Shown: positions 19,997 through 30,907 of the stretch, piece after piece
How the letters are laid out: each line of letters begins with the position of its first letter
Numbering within the stretch: the first letter of the stretch is position 1
Assembly: GCF_018156225.1 (NCBI RefSeq)
Contig: NZ_JAGTAR010000024.1
Location: forward strand, 1-64,000
DNA length: 64,000 bases
From: Carboxylicivirga sediminis
GTDB taxonomy: Bacteria; Bacteroidota; Bacteroidia; Bacteroidales; Marinilabiliaceae
Direction of reading: 5' to 3'
Notes under the pieces: generated by a model
Told to the model about the DNA's origin: nothing
Seen by the model: the letters and a program-made list of their open reading frames with translations, nothing else
Databases searched by the model: none
Made by a program: the position numbers and the translations under genes

Positions 19997-20019
19997 AATA
20001 CGGAAATCTTATAATTTTG
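19997..20019 (+). promoter_or_regulatory. promoter-like box of the 3550-residue T9SS protein gene
   Basis: AATACGGAA (19997-20005), six bases, TAATTTTG (20012-20019), 110 nt before the start codon. Same box and same spacing as at 11144. Confidence 0.5.
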
Positions 20020-20129
20020 TGGTTTTTAACACGTGATTTTTAAGCATTAGAGTCACTTTTTTATAAGAAAAATCGCATAAGATTACCAAAGGAGAACGGT
20101 TGTTCGACTTAATTAAATAACCTAATGAG

Positions 20130-23100
20130 ATGAAGAATATCAGTCATTTATTATTGACAGTATTGCTTATTGTTTTCGCTGGGAGAAGTCAGGCCCAGGT
20201 TTCGTCAATTTGGTTTGATGATTTTGAAACGGATAAAGGTTGGGTATTATCTGGAGAGTTTGAACGAGGAGCACCTGCCGGTGGAGTTGGTGACCATGGG
20301 CAAGCTAATCCAACGTCGGCCTTTAGTGGAAGTTCTGTACTTGGAACAGACCTGGATGGCGCCTATCCAAATAACTTAAATGATCGGGAATACACCGCAA
20401 TTTCGCCAGTAATTGATTGTTCGGGCTATATGAATATTCAGCTTGATTTTCAACGATGGTTAAATGTGGAACAGCCCGCATATGATCATGCTTATATTGA
20501 GGTGTCTACCAATGGTATAGATTGGAATGTTGTTTGGGAGAATGGCACAACCATAGAAGAAAATAGTTGGTCTAATCAGGTTGTGGATATATCTGCCTAT
20601 GCCGATGATAATGCAACAGTTCAAATTCGTTTTGCACTGGGCTCCACCGATGTAGGATGGTTTTATTCTGGTTGGAATATAGATGATGTAAACATTAAAG
20701 GCACTGTGCTGCCTTCTGATGGTGATTATCGTTCGCGCAGAGATGGGAATTGGAACCAAACAAACATGTGGCAAAGGTATAATGGTAGTGCATGGCAGAA
20801 TGTTTCTAATTATCCGGGAGAACTTGAGCCAGCTGGAGTAGTTACTTTGATGAGTGGGGATATTGTTAACGTGAATGTTACACCATCATACAGTATTCAG
20901 GAGCTTAACTTTGAAGGGAATAATGGCGGCACCATTCGTTTGGATTTTACTGCTGGACAAGCATTGACCATTGATGGGGCAGTTAATTTCTCAGATCCAT
21001 CCGGAGGACGTGACCAGCTTATTTACCTTGATGCCGGTACATTAAATTGTGGCTCTATAAACATGGTATCAACCGGTCAGGATAATTCAGACCATGAGTT
21101 GCGGATCAGTACAGGTACCCTAAACGTTAGTGCTAATATTTCTATGGCAGGTTCGGCTGCGCAAAATGCCGTTAATTTTACTGGTGCCGGGACTATTAAT
21201 GTAGGAGGAGATTTTAAAGGAGGAAGTTTAAGCAATGTATCAGGTTGTACTGTTAATTTTAATGGCACAACAGGTACACAAACGATGGATTCATACTTGT
21301 TTGAGAATATTAGTTTTAAAGGTGCTGCTCAAAAGTTATTAACAAACAGTATTAGTGTAAATGGGCTTTGTGCTATCAATTCAAATTTATACACAGACGC
21401 CTTTGTTGTGGATGGTACAGGTACAGTTAATGTAGCCAGCTCTGCTACTTTAGGTATTGGTCACGCTGATGGAATTACATTAGCAGGTACGGCAGCCGGT
21501 AATATTCAAACCACAACCAGAAATTACGATGCCGGAGCAACATATATCTACAATGGTGCAGCGGCGCAGCAGACTGGTGATGGACTGCCGGCTGCCGTTA
21601 ACGAAGTTCGAATCAATAATATTTCAAACGTTTCCTTGAGTAAATCCGTTTCTGTTTCAGTTTTATTAAACCTGCAGGATGGTAATTTACTTATAGGTGA
21701 CTACGATTTAACCATTCTGGATGGTGCAACTTTCAGCGGTGTTTTTGATAACACCCATATGGTAGTTGGCGGAGGTGCCGGTTTTGTGAAGAAGCAGGTG
21801 ACCAATATTGCTGATCTAAATATGCTTTTCCCTATTGGAACCAATACAGACTATACACCACTGGTTATATCTAATGTAAGTGGCTCTGTATTGGGTACAG
21901 CCGAGGTAGGAATTAGAATGGTTAATAATACAGCCCCTGAGGCATCTGCTATTGATTTGTTGAGGTATTGGGAATTGACAGAGTCGAATCTTACTCTTAC
22001 CAGTGCAGATATTGAGTTTAACTATATGGATGCCGATGTGGCAGGTGAAGAAGCTGATTATGAATTGAAGCGCTACAACACAGTGGCCAGTGCATGGGAA
22101 GATCCTGCTAATCCATCAGCCGATATTGCAACCAATACATTAACAACAACTGGAGGTGATGCTCTAAGTGGAGTGTGGACAGCACGTGGTTCAACAGTAG
22201 CCTGGTACACACTTAAGTCGGGCAACTGGAATGATCCAACAGTATGGACACTCGATCCTTCCGGCGCTATTTATAATAACCCCACTTCGTATTATCCTCA
22301 AGGAGTAACCGATCAGGTTGTTATAAAAAGTGGTCGTGAAATCACCATGAACATCAATAATGTAGCATGTAACTTCCTGACCATAGAAGGGGTTTTGTAT
22401 TTGGGAAATTCATCAGGCCATACGTTCAATAAAATATTAGGTAATGGACGTGTGTATATGCAAGCCGATAACTTCCCGACAGGAGATGCTACGCACTTTG
22501 TTACTAAGAATCAGGGGCAGGGAACTGTTATTTTTAATGGTGGTGGTTACTCCATTAGCAATGCTCATACATTTTACGATGTAGAGATTGATTTAAGTGC
22601 TTCTAACGAGATATTAACTTTATTGAATAATCTAACCATTAATAACAACCTCACCCTTAAGCAAGGACAACTGCGGATTAATGACAATACAGCAACTACT
22701 GTGCTTTCGGTTGAAGTAAATGGTAATATTGAAGTATTAACTAATGGCGCCCTAACAGTAGGGCAAGGAAACACCATTGGTTCATATTCGATTGGATCAT
22801 TACCACCAAGTGGCCAATATCATTCTATCTATCATCAAATGATTGTTAAGGGTGATTTTGTTAATCGTGGTTTTGTAAGGTTCACCAATGAAACAGCTCC
22901 TTTGTACAATGCTTTAAGTACAGTTGGAGGAGTAACATTAAGGTTTGAAGGGGCTTCAAATAATTCGTTAAGTTGCTACGGAACAACGGATCTGTATAAC
23001 CTTGTTGTTGATAAAGGAGTTGATAAAACCTATGTATTGAATGTTTATGCCGATTATGACTCTTACTTCCGCCTGTTTGGAGCAAATGTGGCTTCAAGGG

Positions 23101-26100
23101 TTGAGACAGTACCGTTTACTGTTGAAAATCCTGAAGTCAGAAAATCTTTATGGATAAAAAATGGTACACTTAAATTAACTGGTAGTATTCATATTCCAAC
23201 CTTATCAGAAGCCAGTGCCGGAAGAGGAGATTTTGCTATTGGGCAAAGCGCCAGGTTATGGTTGTCAGGTGCTAATGTTACAGTATATTCAACAGCTTCT
23301 GCACAGAGTCAGATTCCAGGATTTGAAGGCGATGCTTCTGGTGTTCGCACCGCCTCAAGTAATCAGGCATTAGCTTTGATTGGAGAGCTGAAAGTAGAAG
23401 ATGGATTGTTTGGTACTCGCAATAGTGCAGGTATTGTTTATTGGCCATCAAGTAATTCCATATTAGAAGTAAATGGAGGATTGGTTAATATCTCACAGTT
23501 TCGCTCAACAGGCAGTGCCTCAGGTAGAGCGTCGTATATACAAACCGGCGGCCAGGTAGTTGTCCGGGGAAACCGAACCGAAGCAGGGGAGGTCTCTTCT
23601 GCCGCAGCAATTTTCGGCTTATCTTCCGAAGATGATGTGTTTACCATGTCAGGTGGTGAGATTCTGATTCAAGATGATTCAGGAAGTACCTATGATTTAT
23701 ATATTCCATCGACCGTCGATAATGCCAATGTCACAGGTGGTACTATCAGGTTCTATTACGATGGAAATGCTGACAAATACTACGACATGTATGTGGTGCC
23801 TTCTGTTTATAACCTGACAATCGATCATGAAAGAAGCGACCGGATACATGAGGTTAATTTGCGTACGCCTCTTGTTGTACTTAATGATTTAATAATCAAT
23901 GGCTCAGGTTATCTGAATCACAGAGGCAATAATGTTACTGTAGGACGCAATTTCACAATTGATGATAATGCCTATAACCATGGGTATTCAACTGCCAACA
24001 ACACGTTGACCTTTAGTGGTACAGAAGATGCTACGTTCTACATTGGGCATCCGGTATTAGATGCTTATGAGTTACCAATCTTCAATTTCACACTTAATAA
24101 GCCGGCCGGCAAGCGGTTGTTGATCGATTCAAGCCCCGAGAAAGCAGCACCTTATGTAGAGGCTAATGCACCATCTAACCCTTGGTATGCCCGAATTATT
24201 CAAGTGGAAAATGAATTTAGAATTGAGAGTGGTATATTGGACCAAGGCGAGCATGCGATACGAATGTATGGTGCTTTATTTGTTGGGGCCAATGGTATAT
24301 GTGGTATTTATGAACATGGTACCACACACAAATATGCTCTGGTAATGATTAAGGATGTGGGAACAATAACCACTGAAAAAGGAGCGGAGTTAGGTAATAT
24401 TAAAATGAATCCTCAACCACAGGATCGCATCTTCGATTTGACCAGTGATGTGGTGATTAAACGAATTAGTTACTACCATGGGCGTATGAACCTGGGTGCG
24501 TATAATCTAAAAGTGGATTATATCCATCAGGGTGGAACCTTAAATCCGTATACGGTATCTATGGGTGATGCAGCCGATGAAATGCTTTTGACAGATGGTT
24601 CAGCCTCAAGTGGAGGACTATCTGTTTTGATAAATGGCAATGGCACCTACGCATTCCCCATAGGTGTATTAGGGAAATATACACCGGCGGAGCTAATTGT
24701 ATCTAATTATTCTGATGATGGTTATGTAACTGTACGGCCTGTTGACGGGGAATTAAAAACGACAAACCTTTCAGGTGGTAACCTTTTAGATTATTATTGG
24801 CGGGTAGGCCATACTGATTTTACAACTTTACCAACCGTTCAGTATAACTTCTATTACGATGCATCGGATGATCTGGCTAGCGATGATGCGAATTTCTACC
24901 CCGGTAAGGTGCTGGATGAAAATCCATATACCCGATCGTATGAAAATGAACTGAACAATGTTGATGAAGGTAATAATATCATCACCTTTAATGATACAAG
25001 AACCACTAGTGGAGGTGCCGAGGTAAGTGACACTCGTGCTGGTTTTACGCTTGAAAATGCCAACTATACAGCCGGTGTGGCCAATCGATTTACTGGTTCT
25101 CCTCGTATTTATTATTCCAGAGACTTAACTGATTATCCTGATTGGCGTAATCTTAGTGCCTGGACCAGAAATGATCATCCAAGTTTTGATTCCGGGATTT
25201 CTCCGCATGATCATAATCAACCGGCGGCTGGCAGCTATCCGCAAGATGGCGATATTGCTGTTGTTGGATGGGTGCCATGGGGTGATGCAGGTAGTGATGG
25301 TAACGAAGGTGAACCACATGGTATATGGATCTCAAACAGAACAGAGACTTGTGCCGAATTAGTATTTACCCAAATGGAGGATGTTTCAGGTAATCCAACG
25401 GCTCGTGTTTATCGTAATAATTTCCAGTTCAGACCAATGGTTTGTATTAATCAGCCCAATGGTCAGGTGGTTACAGGTTTAGTACGTGGCGAAGGAATGT
25501 TCTGGTGTCGCGATGGAGCCGATCCGGATTTTACACTCATGGATATTGGTGAATTTGCCAAAGAAGATTCTGCTTATGTTGTTTATGAAAACTTCTACAG
25601 TCCACGAACGATTAATAACACACCAGGTGCTTATCCTAACCTGATGATCGCCAATAATAACTGGGGAAGAAACAATCATGATATTACTTTTAGCAAAGAT
25701 GTTGTCACCAACGGAGATTTTGAGATACTTGGTAATGCCAATTGTGTACTGTCAACAGGTGTAGATGGTGATTTAATAATTGGAAGAGACCTCATTTTCC
25801 TTGAAACCAAAAACACTTCAAATAACCAGGATAGTGGCGGAGGTGCCGAACTGGCATTTCAAAATACCGGAAGTGCTCGCGTTGTGCGTGTAGCTGGCGA
25901 TATTCGTCTTGAAAACACCAATAACCAAATTAGGGTGAGAAATGCAGACGGTAGTGCCATTGATCATGAACTGTATGTTAACGGAAATATTACACAGACA
26001 GCAGCTGGTAGTGGGCTGGACTTGTGGACTGACAATACCTTTGATAGAGTAACTTTATACCTCCAAGGCACTGAGAGTATGATTTTCGATGTTGAAGCGG

Positions 26101-29100
26101 CCACATCAGTTCCTGATTTATACAGGCTGGTGATAACAAAAGGTGTTGACCAAAGTGTGACAGCCAATTTTGTTAGTGAGTTTAACCTTAATGGGCTGAC
26201 TAATGGGGCTACAAAAGCCCTGGAGTTGAATAGCGGAACGCTGATATTGGATAATCCGGCACTTAATATTAATCTGACTACTGGTAGTGAAAACTTTGAA
26301 ATACCTTCAACTGCTGCACTAATATTACGCGAAGGAACAGTTAATGCAAGTGGTAGCTCCGGAATAGAATTGGACGGATTACTTCAGGTTGAAGGAGGTA
26401 CACTCAACATGGCTGGAGCTGATAACCCTATCATCTATTCAGGTTCGGGTAATGCCACCATCAATGTAAGTGGAGGTAACCTCATAGTTGGTGGTCAGGT
26501 TCGTCGAGGTACCATATCTGATATAGGCATCCTTTCTTATACACAAACAGCTGGTGTAGTCAGGGTAGGAACAGGAGCAGCTACAGTTAATACAAGAGGT
26601 GTATTCGAAGTTCTGGGTGCGGGTAGTCAATTTACCCACACAGGAGGAAGCCTTAGCATTGAAAATGCTCAGACAACACCAACCATAGCGGCATTGTTGC
26701 TAGAGCCGGAGAATAGTAGTATTAATTCAGCCTCTACCATATCTATAGGTGGCGCATCAACCAATGCATCCCAAGTGATGGGAATTAATTCATCTATTGA
26801 CATAACTAACCTGAAACTGGATAATTCGAGTGGAAACAATCCGATGGCGCTGTTGATGGTGCAAGGCTTAACACTAACCAATGATATTGAGATTGATGCT
26901 GGTGCTACATTTGATGCCTCTGGACTTGATTTGACCGTAGGTGGTGATTTTATCAGTAATGGAACATTTACGCACAACAATAACTCTACTTATCTGAATG
27001 GTACCGCTACGCAAATTATTTCAGGAGATATTAATTTCTTTAATCTTGATAAGAGCGGCACGCAAGAGTTGATATTGGATGCTGCCGGAGCCAACCTGAA
27101 TATTGCCAATAATTTTGTATTTGCCGGAGGTACCCTAACAGCCAACAATAATGAGGTGACCGTATTGCGTAATGTGAATTTTGATGGTACTCAGGTGGTG
27201 ACCGGGGGTAACGGATTAATACTTAATGGTAACATTGCGCAAACGTTCGAAGGAGCTGGTACGTTTGATGTTTTAACAATCAATAATAGTGCCGGTGTGG
27301 ATGTGCCTTTAGGCAATGAGTTAACCGTTAATACTAATCTGCGTTTACAAAGAGGGGTACTTAATATTGATAAGAATTTATTGATTTTGAATAGTGGAAG
27401 TACGATTGAAGCTGTCAATCCATTCTCTGCCACAAACATGATTCAAACCAATATTTCTTTTACTGATAATGGTGTGCGGAAGTACTTCAATACAACCCCT
27501 AAAACATTTATTTATCCAATGGGTGCGGGAGGCAAGTATACGCCTGTTACTATTCGGATTGATTCGAATGTGTCATCAACGGGCTATATTACGGTTAAGG
27601 CCGCAGATGAGTATCACCCAAGTGTGATTGATCCGGGCAATGTACTAGATTATCACTGGATTATGAAATCAGAAGATATAAGTGGTTTCGCCGGGGAGAT
27701 AAGGATGAAGTATGATATTAACGATGTAAATGTGAGTGGTGGAAATACAATTGATGATTACATCACAGCCCGATTGTTAGCCGATGGCTCAGGTGATTGG
27801 AATAAAGATCTTGGTACCATCGATCAGCTAAACAGAGAGCTGGTGTTTGATTTGACAAGTACTGCCATTACAAGTTCCGAGCTAAGTGGTGATTATACGG
27901 CAGGTGTTGATCCGGCAATTCCGGACAAGGTGCCTTCTTACATATCCATTACAGATGGTCCGTGGAATCAGCCAACCACATGGGATACTTATCCAACGTC
28001 AGGTGGTTCGATACCAGTTGGCGGACCAAGAGGTTCCATTGTGATAATTGATGCTGGTACCACTGTTGATGTGCCAGGTGACGGTATTTCATCGTATCAA
28101 ACAACGATTAACGGAACACTTTCACTAGGAAATACATTTGCGCACCGTTTGGGTGAGGTGGATGGAATAGGTACGTTGTCAGCCGAAACAGGTGTGATGC
28201 CGGCAGGTGTTTATGATAGTTTTGTGGCATCAACAGGTGGAACTCTGGAATATGGAGGAACAAATTCTTACAGTATATTAGGTGATTTGACGAGTGTTAA
28301 TAACCTGTCGTTTACAGGAACGAATGAGCGACGTTTACCCAACCATCACCTCACAGTAGCAGGTGAATTGTATATCAATGGTGCCGCGTTAGTCAATAAT
28401 AATGATAAGAATCTGATTCTAAAGAATGACTTTACGTTTGATGGCGGAAGTTTTGACTCAGGCGATAATGGAGCAAGAATAATATTTAACGGAACGTCTT
28501 TACAAACAATAGATGGTCTTTCTGCGTTGACAGGTGTTAATGGAGTTGATTATTTACAGGTTAATAACAGTGCAGGTATCGCCATTAATACCGATGTTGA
28601 TGTTGATAACTATTTGAATCTGTCAAATGGTATCATTTTTAATAATTCGGGCAACAATCTGGTTGTAAAGAGTAATCTGGCTGGAGCCATAATTGGCGGA
28701 GGAGCTGCCTCTTATGTGCAAGGTCCGCTTACCAAATTAATTAATAATGGAGATAGTTTCAACTTCCCTATTGGAGATGCCGACCGATTAGGTGATGTTA
28801 TTATTAGTAACACCATTACGTCAGGTGCCGATTATTGGACAGCTGAGTATTTTAATAATAATCCAGCCAACGAAGGGAAAGATCCTGCTAATGTAGCTGG
28901 AGATATTCAGTTTGTTAGTCAGAATGAATATTGGCGTGTTCAAGGGCCAGCATCAGGTCAGGCAAAAGTTACGCTTCGTTGGGATAACTTAAGTGGTGTA
29001 ACGCCAGATGCAAACTTTAGAGTGGTTGAATGGCAGAATACGTTGGATTGGAATGAAGTAGCTATTGCTACAGCTAATACAACTAATAAGACGGTGGCTA

Positions 29101-30782
29101 CAGCCAATAGGGTAGCATTTAATGAGTTTGCTTCAGAAGGCAATTACTTTACATTTGGTTCAATTCTAATACCGGCCTACACATGGCTGGGAACAGGACC
29201 TGATGGGAACTGGTTTAATACGGCCAACTGGCAAGGAGGTATTTTGCCATCAGCCGGAACCAATATAACCCTTAACGATGCCGGTAATGCACCATTTATT
29301 CCAGATGAGGCACAAGTGGCCCAAGTCAATGATTTAACTATTGACCATAGCCTCGGCTTAACCATGCAACCAGGCGCACAGTTAACTGTTAATGGTAATC
29401 TGGTAACCAATGATAATTTAGTCATTAACAATACAAATACTAAACCAACATCCTTAATAACACATGGCAGTGTAACGGGTAATATAACCGTTAACTGGAC
29501 ATACGACAACCAGCGCTGGTGGTTTATTGGTCACTCTATCTCTAATCCCATAATGGATGAGTATGAGAAAATCCGTAATCCTCAGGCTAATGATTATGCC
29601 ATGTATGATATGGTGAATAATGGTTCGTTATTGAAAATATCTGCTGATCCTTCTGGATACGATTTGGCTGCTCAAAACGAGCTGAAAGGTTATTTGTTTA
29701 AGGTGAAAAATTCAGGAGCCTTAGTGAGTCAGGTTGGTTCATTAAATACTAATGCCACCTATCAGCGGGTATTACAGGATGATTGGCAGATAATGGCCAA
29801 TCCTTATGCCTCGTACTATAAGTTACCAAAGCAAACAAGGGCTGGTGCTGATTTTGAACATACTACAGGAACCGTGTATGTGACAGTATCAACAAGAAAT
29901 AGCGATAAGACATTTGATACATTTAATACTATTTCAGGATTATCATCGCCAGAAACGTTTACCAATGGTATCATTGCTCCAGGTCAGGCATTTTATGTAA
30001 AAACTGAACCCGGACATGCCGGTCAAATGGTTTATATGCGCGAAGGTAACCGGATACATGATGTAAATAAAATCTCCCTGAAGACAGCCGTTAAAGAGGA
30101 GGATGTGCTGAGGGTTAAACTAAATAATGGAGAATTAACAGATGAAGCGGTGATTGCCTTGCGTGAGAACGGTGACTTAGGTTTTTCAAGAATCGATTCG
30201 GAGCAGCGTTTTGTTAGTGATAATAACTTGTCCTACATCTATTCAGTGATTGACAATACTCCGGTGGTAATAAATGTATTGCCACAGAATATGTTTGACA
30301 GAAGTGTTGACATTAGTATTAAGCCAAAGATTAAGACCAATCATACTATTCATATTGAAGGGTTGAATTCTATGGTTGAGGACTACCAGCTCTTCCTCGA
30401 AGATAGAAAAGTGCAAGTGATGGTGGAGATGACTGCGAACTCGGAATATACCTTTGAAGCAGATCCGGCGGATAAAGAAGAACGTTTTGTGTTACACTTT
30501 AAAGAGCCAAAAACAGAAGTGCCAACCGATATTAATGATGTCGATACCGATGAAAGTGATGTTGTCAGAGCATACGTGCAAAAAGGTTCGGTATTAACTG
30601 TTGATTGTCAGTGGAATGGAGAAAAACAGGTGATGCTTTATACCATTGAAGGCAGACTGGTAGCTTCAGAAGAGTTTAAAGGTGATATTTTCACTAAGGA
30701 TTTGAGCCTGAGGCCAGGTGTTTACATTGTTAAGGTCATTGGGCGAGATGATGCTTATGAGCAAAAGTTATACATCGACTAA
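20130..30782 (+). CDS. giant repetitive surface protein with T9SS sorting domain (3550 aa)
   Basis: The largest gene in the window. A signal peptide (LLLTVLLIVFAGRSQAQ) is followed by a jelly-roll type domain at about residues 25-190 (WFDDFETDKGW, AISPVIDCSGY, GWNIDDVNI), of the kind found in anchor or adhesion proteins. A strand-rich region follows to about 690. From residue about 695 (WYTLKSGNWNDPTVWTLDPSG) to the end it is a paralogue of the 2801-residue neighbour, including the GGPRGS...HRLGEVDGIG stretch, the WTYDN.RWWFIGHSISN block near 3060 and the T9SS sorting domain ending EQKLYID. It was probably formed by duplication of the upstream gene plus gain or loss of the N-terminal 690 residues. 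No enzyme motif was seen. Confidence 0.8.
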   Translation: MKNISHLLLTVLLIVFAGRSQAQVSSIWFDDFETDKGWVLSGEFERGAPAGGVGDHGQANPTSAFSGSSVLGTDLDGAYPNNLNDREYTAISPVIDCSGYMNIQLDFQRWLNVEQPAYDHAYIEVSTNGIDWNVVWENGTTIEENSWSNQVVDISAYADDNATVQIRFALGSTDVGWFYSGWNIDDVNIKGTVLPSDGDYRSRRDGNWNQTNMWQRYNGSAWQNVSNYPGELEPAGVVTLMSGDIVNVNVTPSYSIQELNFEGNNGGTIRLDFTAGQALTIDGAVNFSDPSGGRDQLIYLDAGTLNCGSINMVSTGQDNSDHELRISTGTLNVSANISMAGSAAQNAVNFTGAGTINVGGDFKGGSLSNVSGCTVNFNGTTGTQTMDSYLFENISFKGAAQKLLTNSISVNGLCAINSNLYTDAFVVDGTGTVNVASSATLGIGHADGITLAGTAAGNIQTTTRNYDAGATYIYNGAAAQQTGDGLPAAVNEVRINNISNVSLSKSVSVSVLLNLQDGNLLIGDYDLTILDGATFSGVFDNTHMVVGGGAGFVKKQVTNIADLNMLFPIGTNTDYTPLVISNVSGSVLGTAEVGIRMVNNTAPEASAIDLLRYWELTESNLTLTSADIEFNYMDADVAGEEADYELKRYNTVASAWEDPANPSADIATNTLTTTGGDALSGVWTARGSTVAWYTLKSGNWNDPTVWTLDPSGAIYNNPTSYYPQGVTDQVVIKSGREITMNINNVACNFLTIEGVLYLGNSSGHTFNKILGNGRVYMQADNFPTGDATHFVTKNQGQGTVIFNGGGYSISNAHTFYDVEIDLSASNEILTLLNNLTINNNLTLKQGQLRINDNTATTVLSVEVNGNIEVLTNGALTVGQGNTIGSYSIGSLPPSGQYHSIYHQMIVKGDFVNRGFVRFTNETAPLYNALSTVGGVTLRFEGASNNSLSCYGTTDLYNLVVDKGVDKTYVLNVYADYDSYFRLFGANVASRVETVPFTVENPEVRKSLWIKNGTLKLTGSIHIPTLSEASAGRGDFAIGQSARLWLSGANVTVYSTASAQSQIPGFEGDASGVRTASSNQALALIGELKVEDGLFGTRNSAGIVYWPSSNSILEVNGGLVNISQFRSTGSASGRASYIQTGGQVVVRGNRTEAGEVSSAAAIFGLSSEDDVFTMSGGEILIQDDSGSTYDLYIPSTVDNANVTGGTIRFYYDGNADKYYDMYVVPSVYNLTIDHERSDRIHEVNLRTPLVVLNDLIINGSGYLNHRGNNVTVGRNFTIDDNAYNHGYSTANNTLTFSGTEDATFYIGHPVLDAYELPIFNFTLNKPAGKRLLIDSSPEKAAPYVEANAPSNPWYARIIQVENEFRIESGILDQGEHAIRMYGALFVGANGICGIYEHGTTHKYALVMIKDVGTITTEKGAELGNIKMNPQPQDRIFDLTSDVVIKRISYYHGRMNLGAYNLKVDYIHQGGTLNPYTVSMGDAADEMLLTDGSASSGGLSVLINGNGTYAFPIGVLGKYTPAELIVSNYSDDGYVTVRPVDGELKTTNLSGGNLLDYYWRVGHTDFTTLPTVQYNFYYDASDDLASDDANFYPGKVLDENPYTRSYENELNNVDEGNNIITFNDTRTTSGGAEVSDTRAGFTLENANYTAGVANRFTGSPRIYYSRDLTDYPDWRNLSAWTRNDHPSFDSGISPHDHNQPAAGSYPQDGDIAVVGWVPWGDAGSDGNEGEPHGIWISNRTETCAELVFTQMEDVSGNPTARVYRNNFQFRPMVCINQPNGQVVTGLVRGEGMFWCRDGADPDFTLMDIGEFAKEDSAYVVYENFYSPRTINNTPGAYPNLMIANNNWGRNNHDITFSKDVVTNGDFEILGNANCVLSTGVDGDLIIGRDLIFLETKNTSNNQDSGGGAELAFQNTGSARVVRVAGDIRLENTNNQIRVRNADGSAIDHELYVNGNITQTAAGSGLDLWTDNTFDRVTLYLQGTESMIFDVEAATSVPDLYRLVITKGVDQSVTANFVSEFNLNGLTNGATKALELNSGTLILDNPALNINLTTGSENFEIPSTAALILREGTVNASGSSGIELDGLLQVEGGTLNMAGADNPIIYSGSGNATINVSGGNLIVGGQVRRGTISDIGILSYTQTAGVVRVGTGAATVNTRGVFEVLGAGSQFTHTGGSLSIENAQTTPTIAALLLEPENSSINSASTISIGGASTNASQVMGINSSIDITNLKLDNSSGNNPMALLMVQGLTLTNDIEIDAGATFDASGLDLTVGGDFISNGTFTHNNNSTYLNGTATQIISGDINFFNLDKSGTQELILDAAGANLNIANNFVFAGGTLTANNNEVTVLRNVNFDGTQVVTGGNGLILNGNIAQTFEGAGTFDVLTINNSAGVDVPLGNELTVNTNLRLQRGVLNIDKNLLILNSGSTIEAVNPFSATNMIQTNISFTDNGVRKYFNTTPKTFIYPMGAGGKYTPVTIRIDSNVSSTGYITVKAADEYHPSVIDPGNVLDYHWIMKSEDISGFAGEIRMKYDINDVNVSGGNTIDDYITARLLADGSGDWNKDLGTIDQLNRELVFDLTSTAITSSELSGDYTAGVDPAIPDKVPSYISITDGPWNQPTTWDTYPTSGGSIPVGGPRGSIVIIDAGTTVDVPGDGISSYQTTINGTLSLGNTFAHRLGEVDGIGTLSAETGVMPAGVYDSFVASTGGTLEYGGTNSYSILGDLTSVNNLSFTGTNERRLPNHHLTVAGELYINGAALVNNNDKNLILKNDFTFDGGSFDSGDNGARIIFNGTSLQTIDGLSALTGVNGVDYLQVNNSAGIAINTDVDVDNYLNLSNGIIFNNSGNNLVVKSNLAGAIIGGGAASYVQGPLTKLINNGDSFNFPIGDADRLGDVIISNTITSGADYWTAEYFNNNPANEGKDPANVAGDIQFVSQNEYWRVQGPASGQAKVTLRWDNLSGVTPDANFRVVEWQNTLDWNEVAIATANTTNKTVATANRVAFNEFASEGNYFTFGSILIPAYTWLGTGPDGNWFNTANWQGGILPSAGTNITLNDAGNAPFIPDEAQVAQVNDLTIDHSLGLTMQPGAQLTVNGNLVTNDNLVINNTNTKPTSLITHGSVTGNITVNWTYDNQRWWFIGHSISNPIMDEYEKIRNPQANDYAMYDMVNNGSLLKISADPSGYDLAAQNELKGYLFKVKNSGALVSQVGSLNTNATYQRVLQDDWQIMANPYASYYKLPKQTRAGADFEHTTGTVYVTVSTRNSDKTFDTFNTISGLSSPETFTNGIIAPGQAFYVKTEPGHAGQMVYMREGNRIHDVNKISLKTAVKEEDVLRVKLNNGELTDEAVIALRENGDLGFSRIDSEQRFVSDNNLSYIYSVIDNTPVVINVLPQNMFDRSVDISIKPKIKTNHTIHIEGLNSMVEDYQLFLEDRKVQVMVEMTANSEYTFEADPADKEERFVLHFKEPKTEVPTDINDVDTDESDVVRAYVQKGSVLTVDCQWNGEKQVMLYTIEGRLVASEEFKGDIFTKDLSLRPGVYIVKVIGRDDAYEQKLYID

Positions 30783-30804
30783 GTTTTAGTTTACAAATAT
30801 GAAG

Positions 30805-30834
30805 AAGCCGGATACGTTACTGTTCCGGCTTTTT
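30805..30834 (+). terminator. terminator after the second giant gene
   Basis: AAGCCGGA and TCCGGCTT form an 8-bp stem followed by a short T run. Confidence 0.75.
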
Positions 30835-30851
30835 CTTTGCCGCCATTCAAA

Positions 30852-30907
30852 GTAGCATCGCTTCACTACTGGGGCTGTATGGTAGTTCCTCGGTATGGCT
30901 TCGATGG
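30852..30907. repeat. intergenic copy shared with 19727-19783
   Basis: This 56-bp block aligns with the sequence after the previous giant gene (AGTAGCATCG at the left, ATGGCTTCGATGG at the right). It continues into a degenerate run of GCTTCGATA-like words up to about 30960, and GGTACGAACATG occurs twice near 30982-31018. The rest of the gap up to 31189 holds no gene that I can support. Confidence 0.6.

Noticed and set aside
25125-25362. Open frames on both strands inside the 3550-residue protein gene
   Set aside because: They are shadows of the long reading frame, which has continuous protein-like composition and clear domains through this point.
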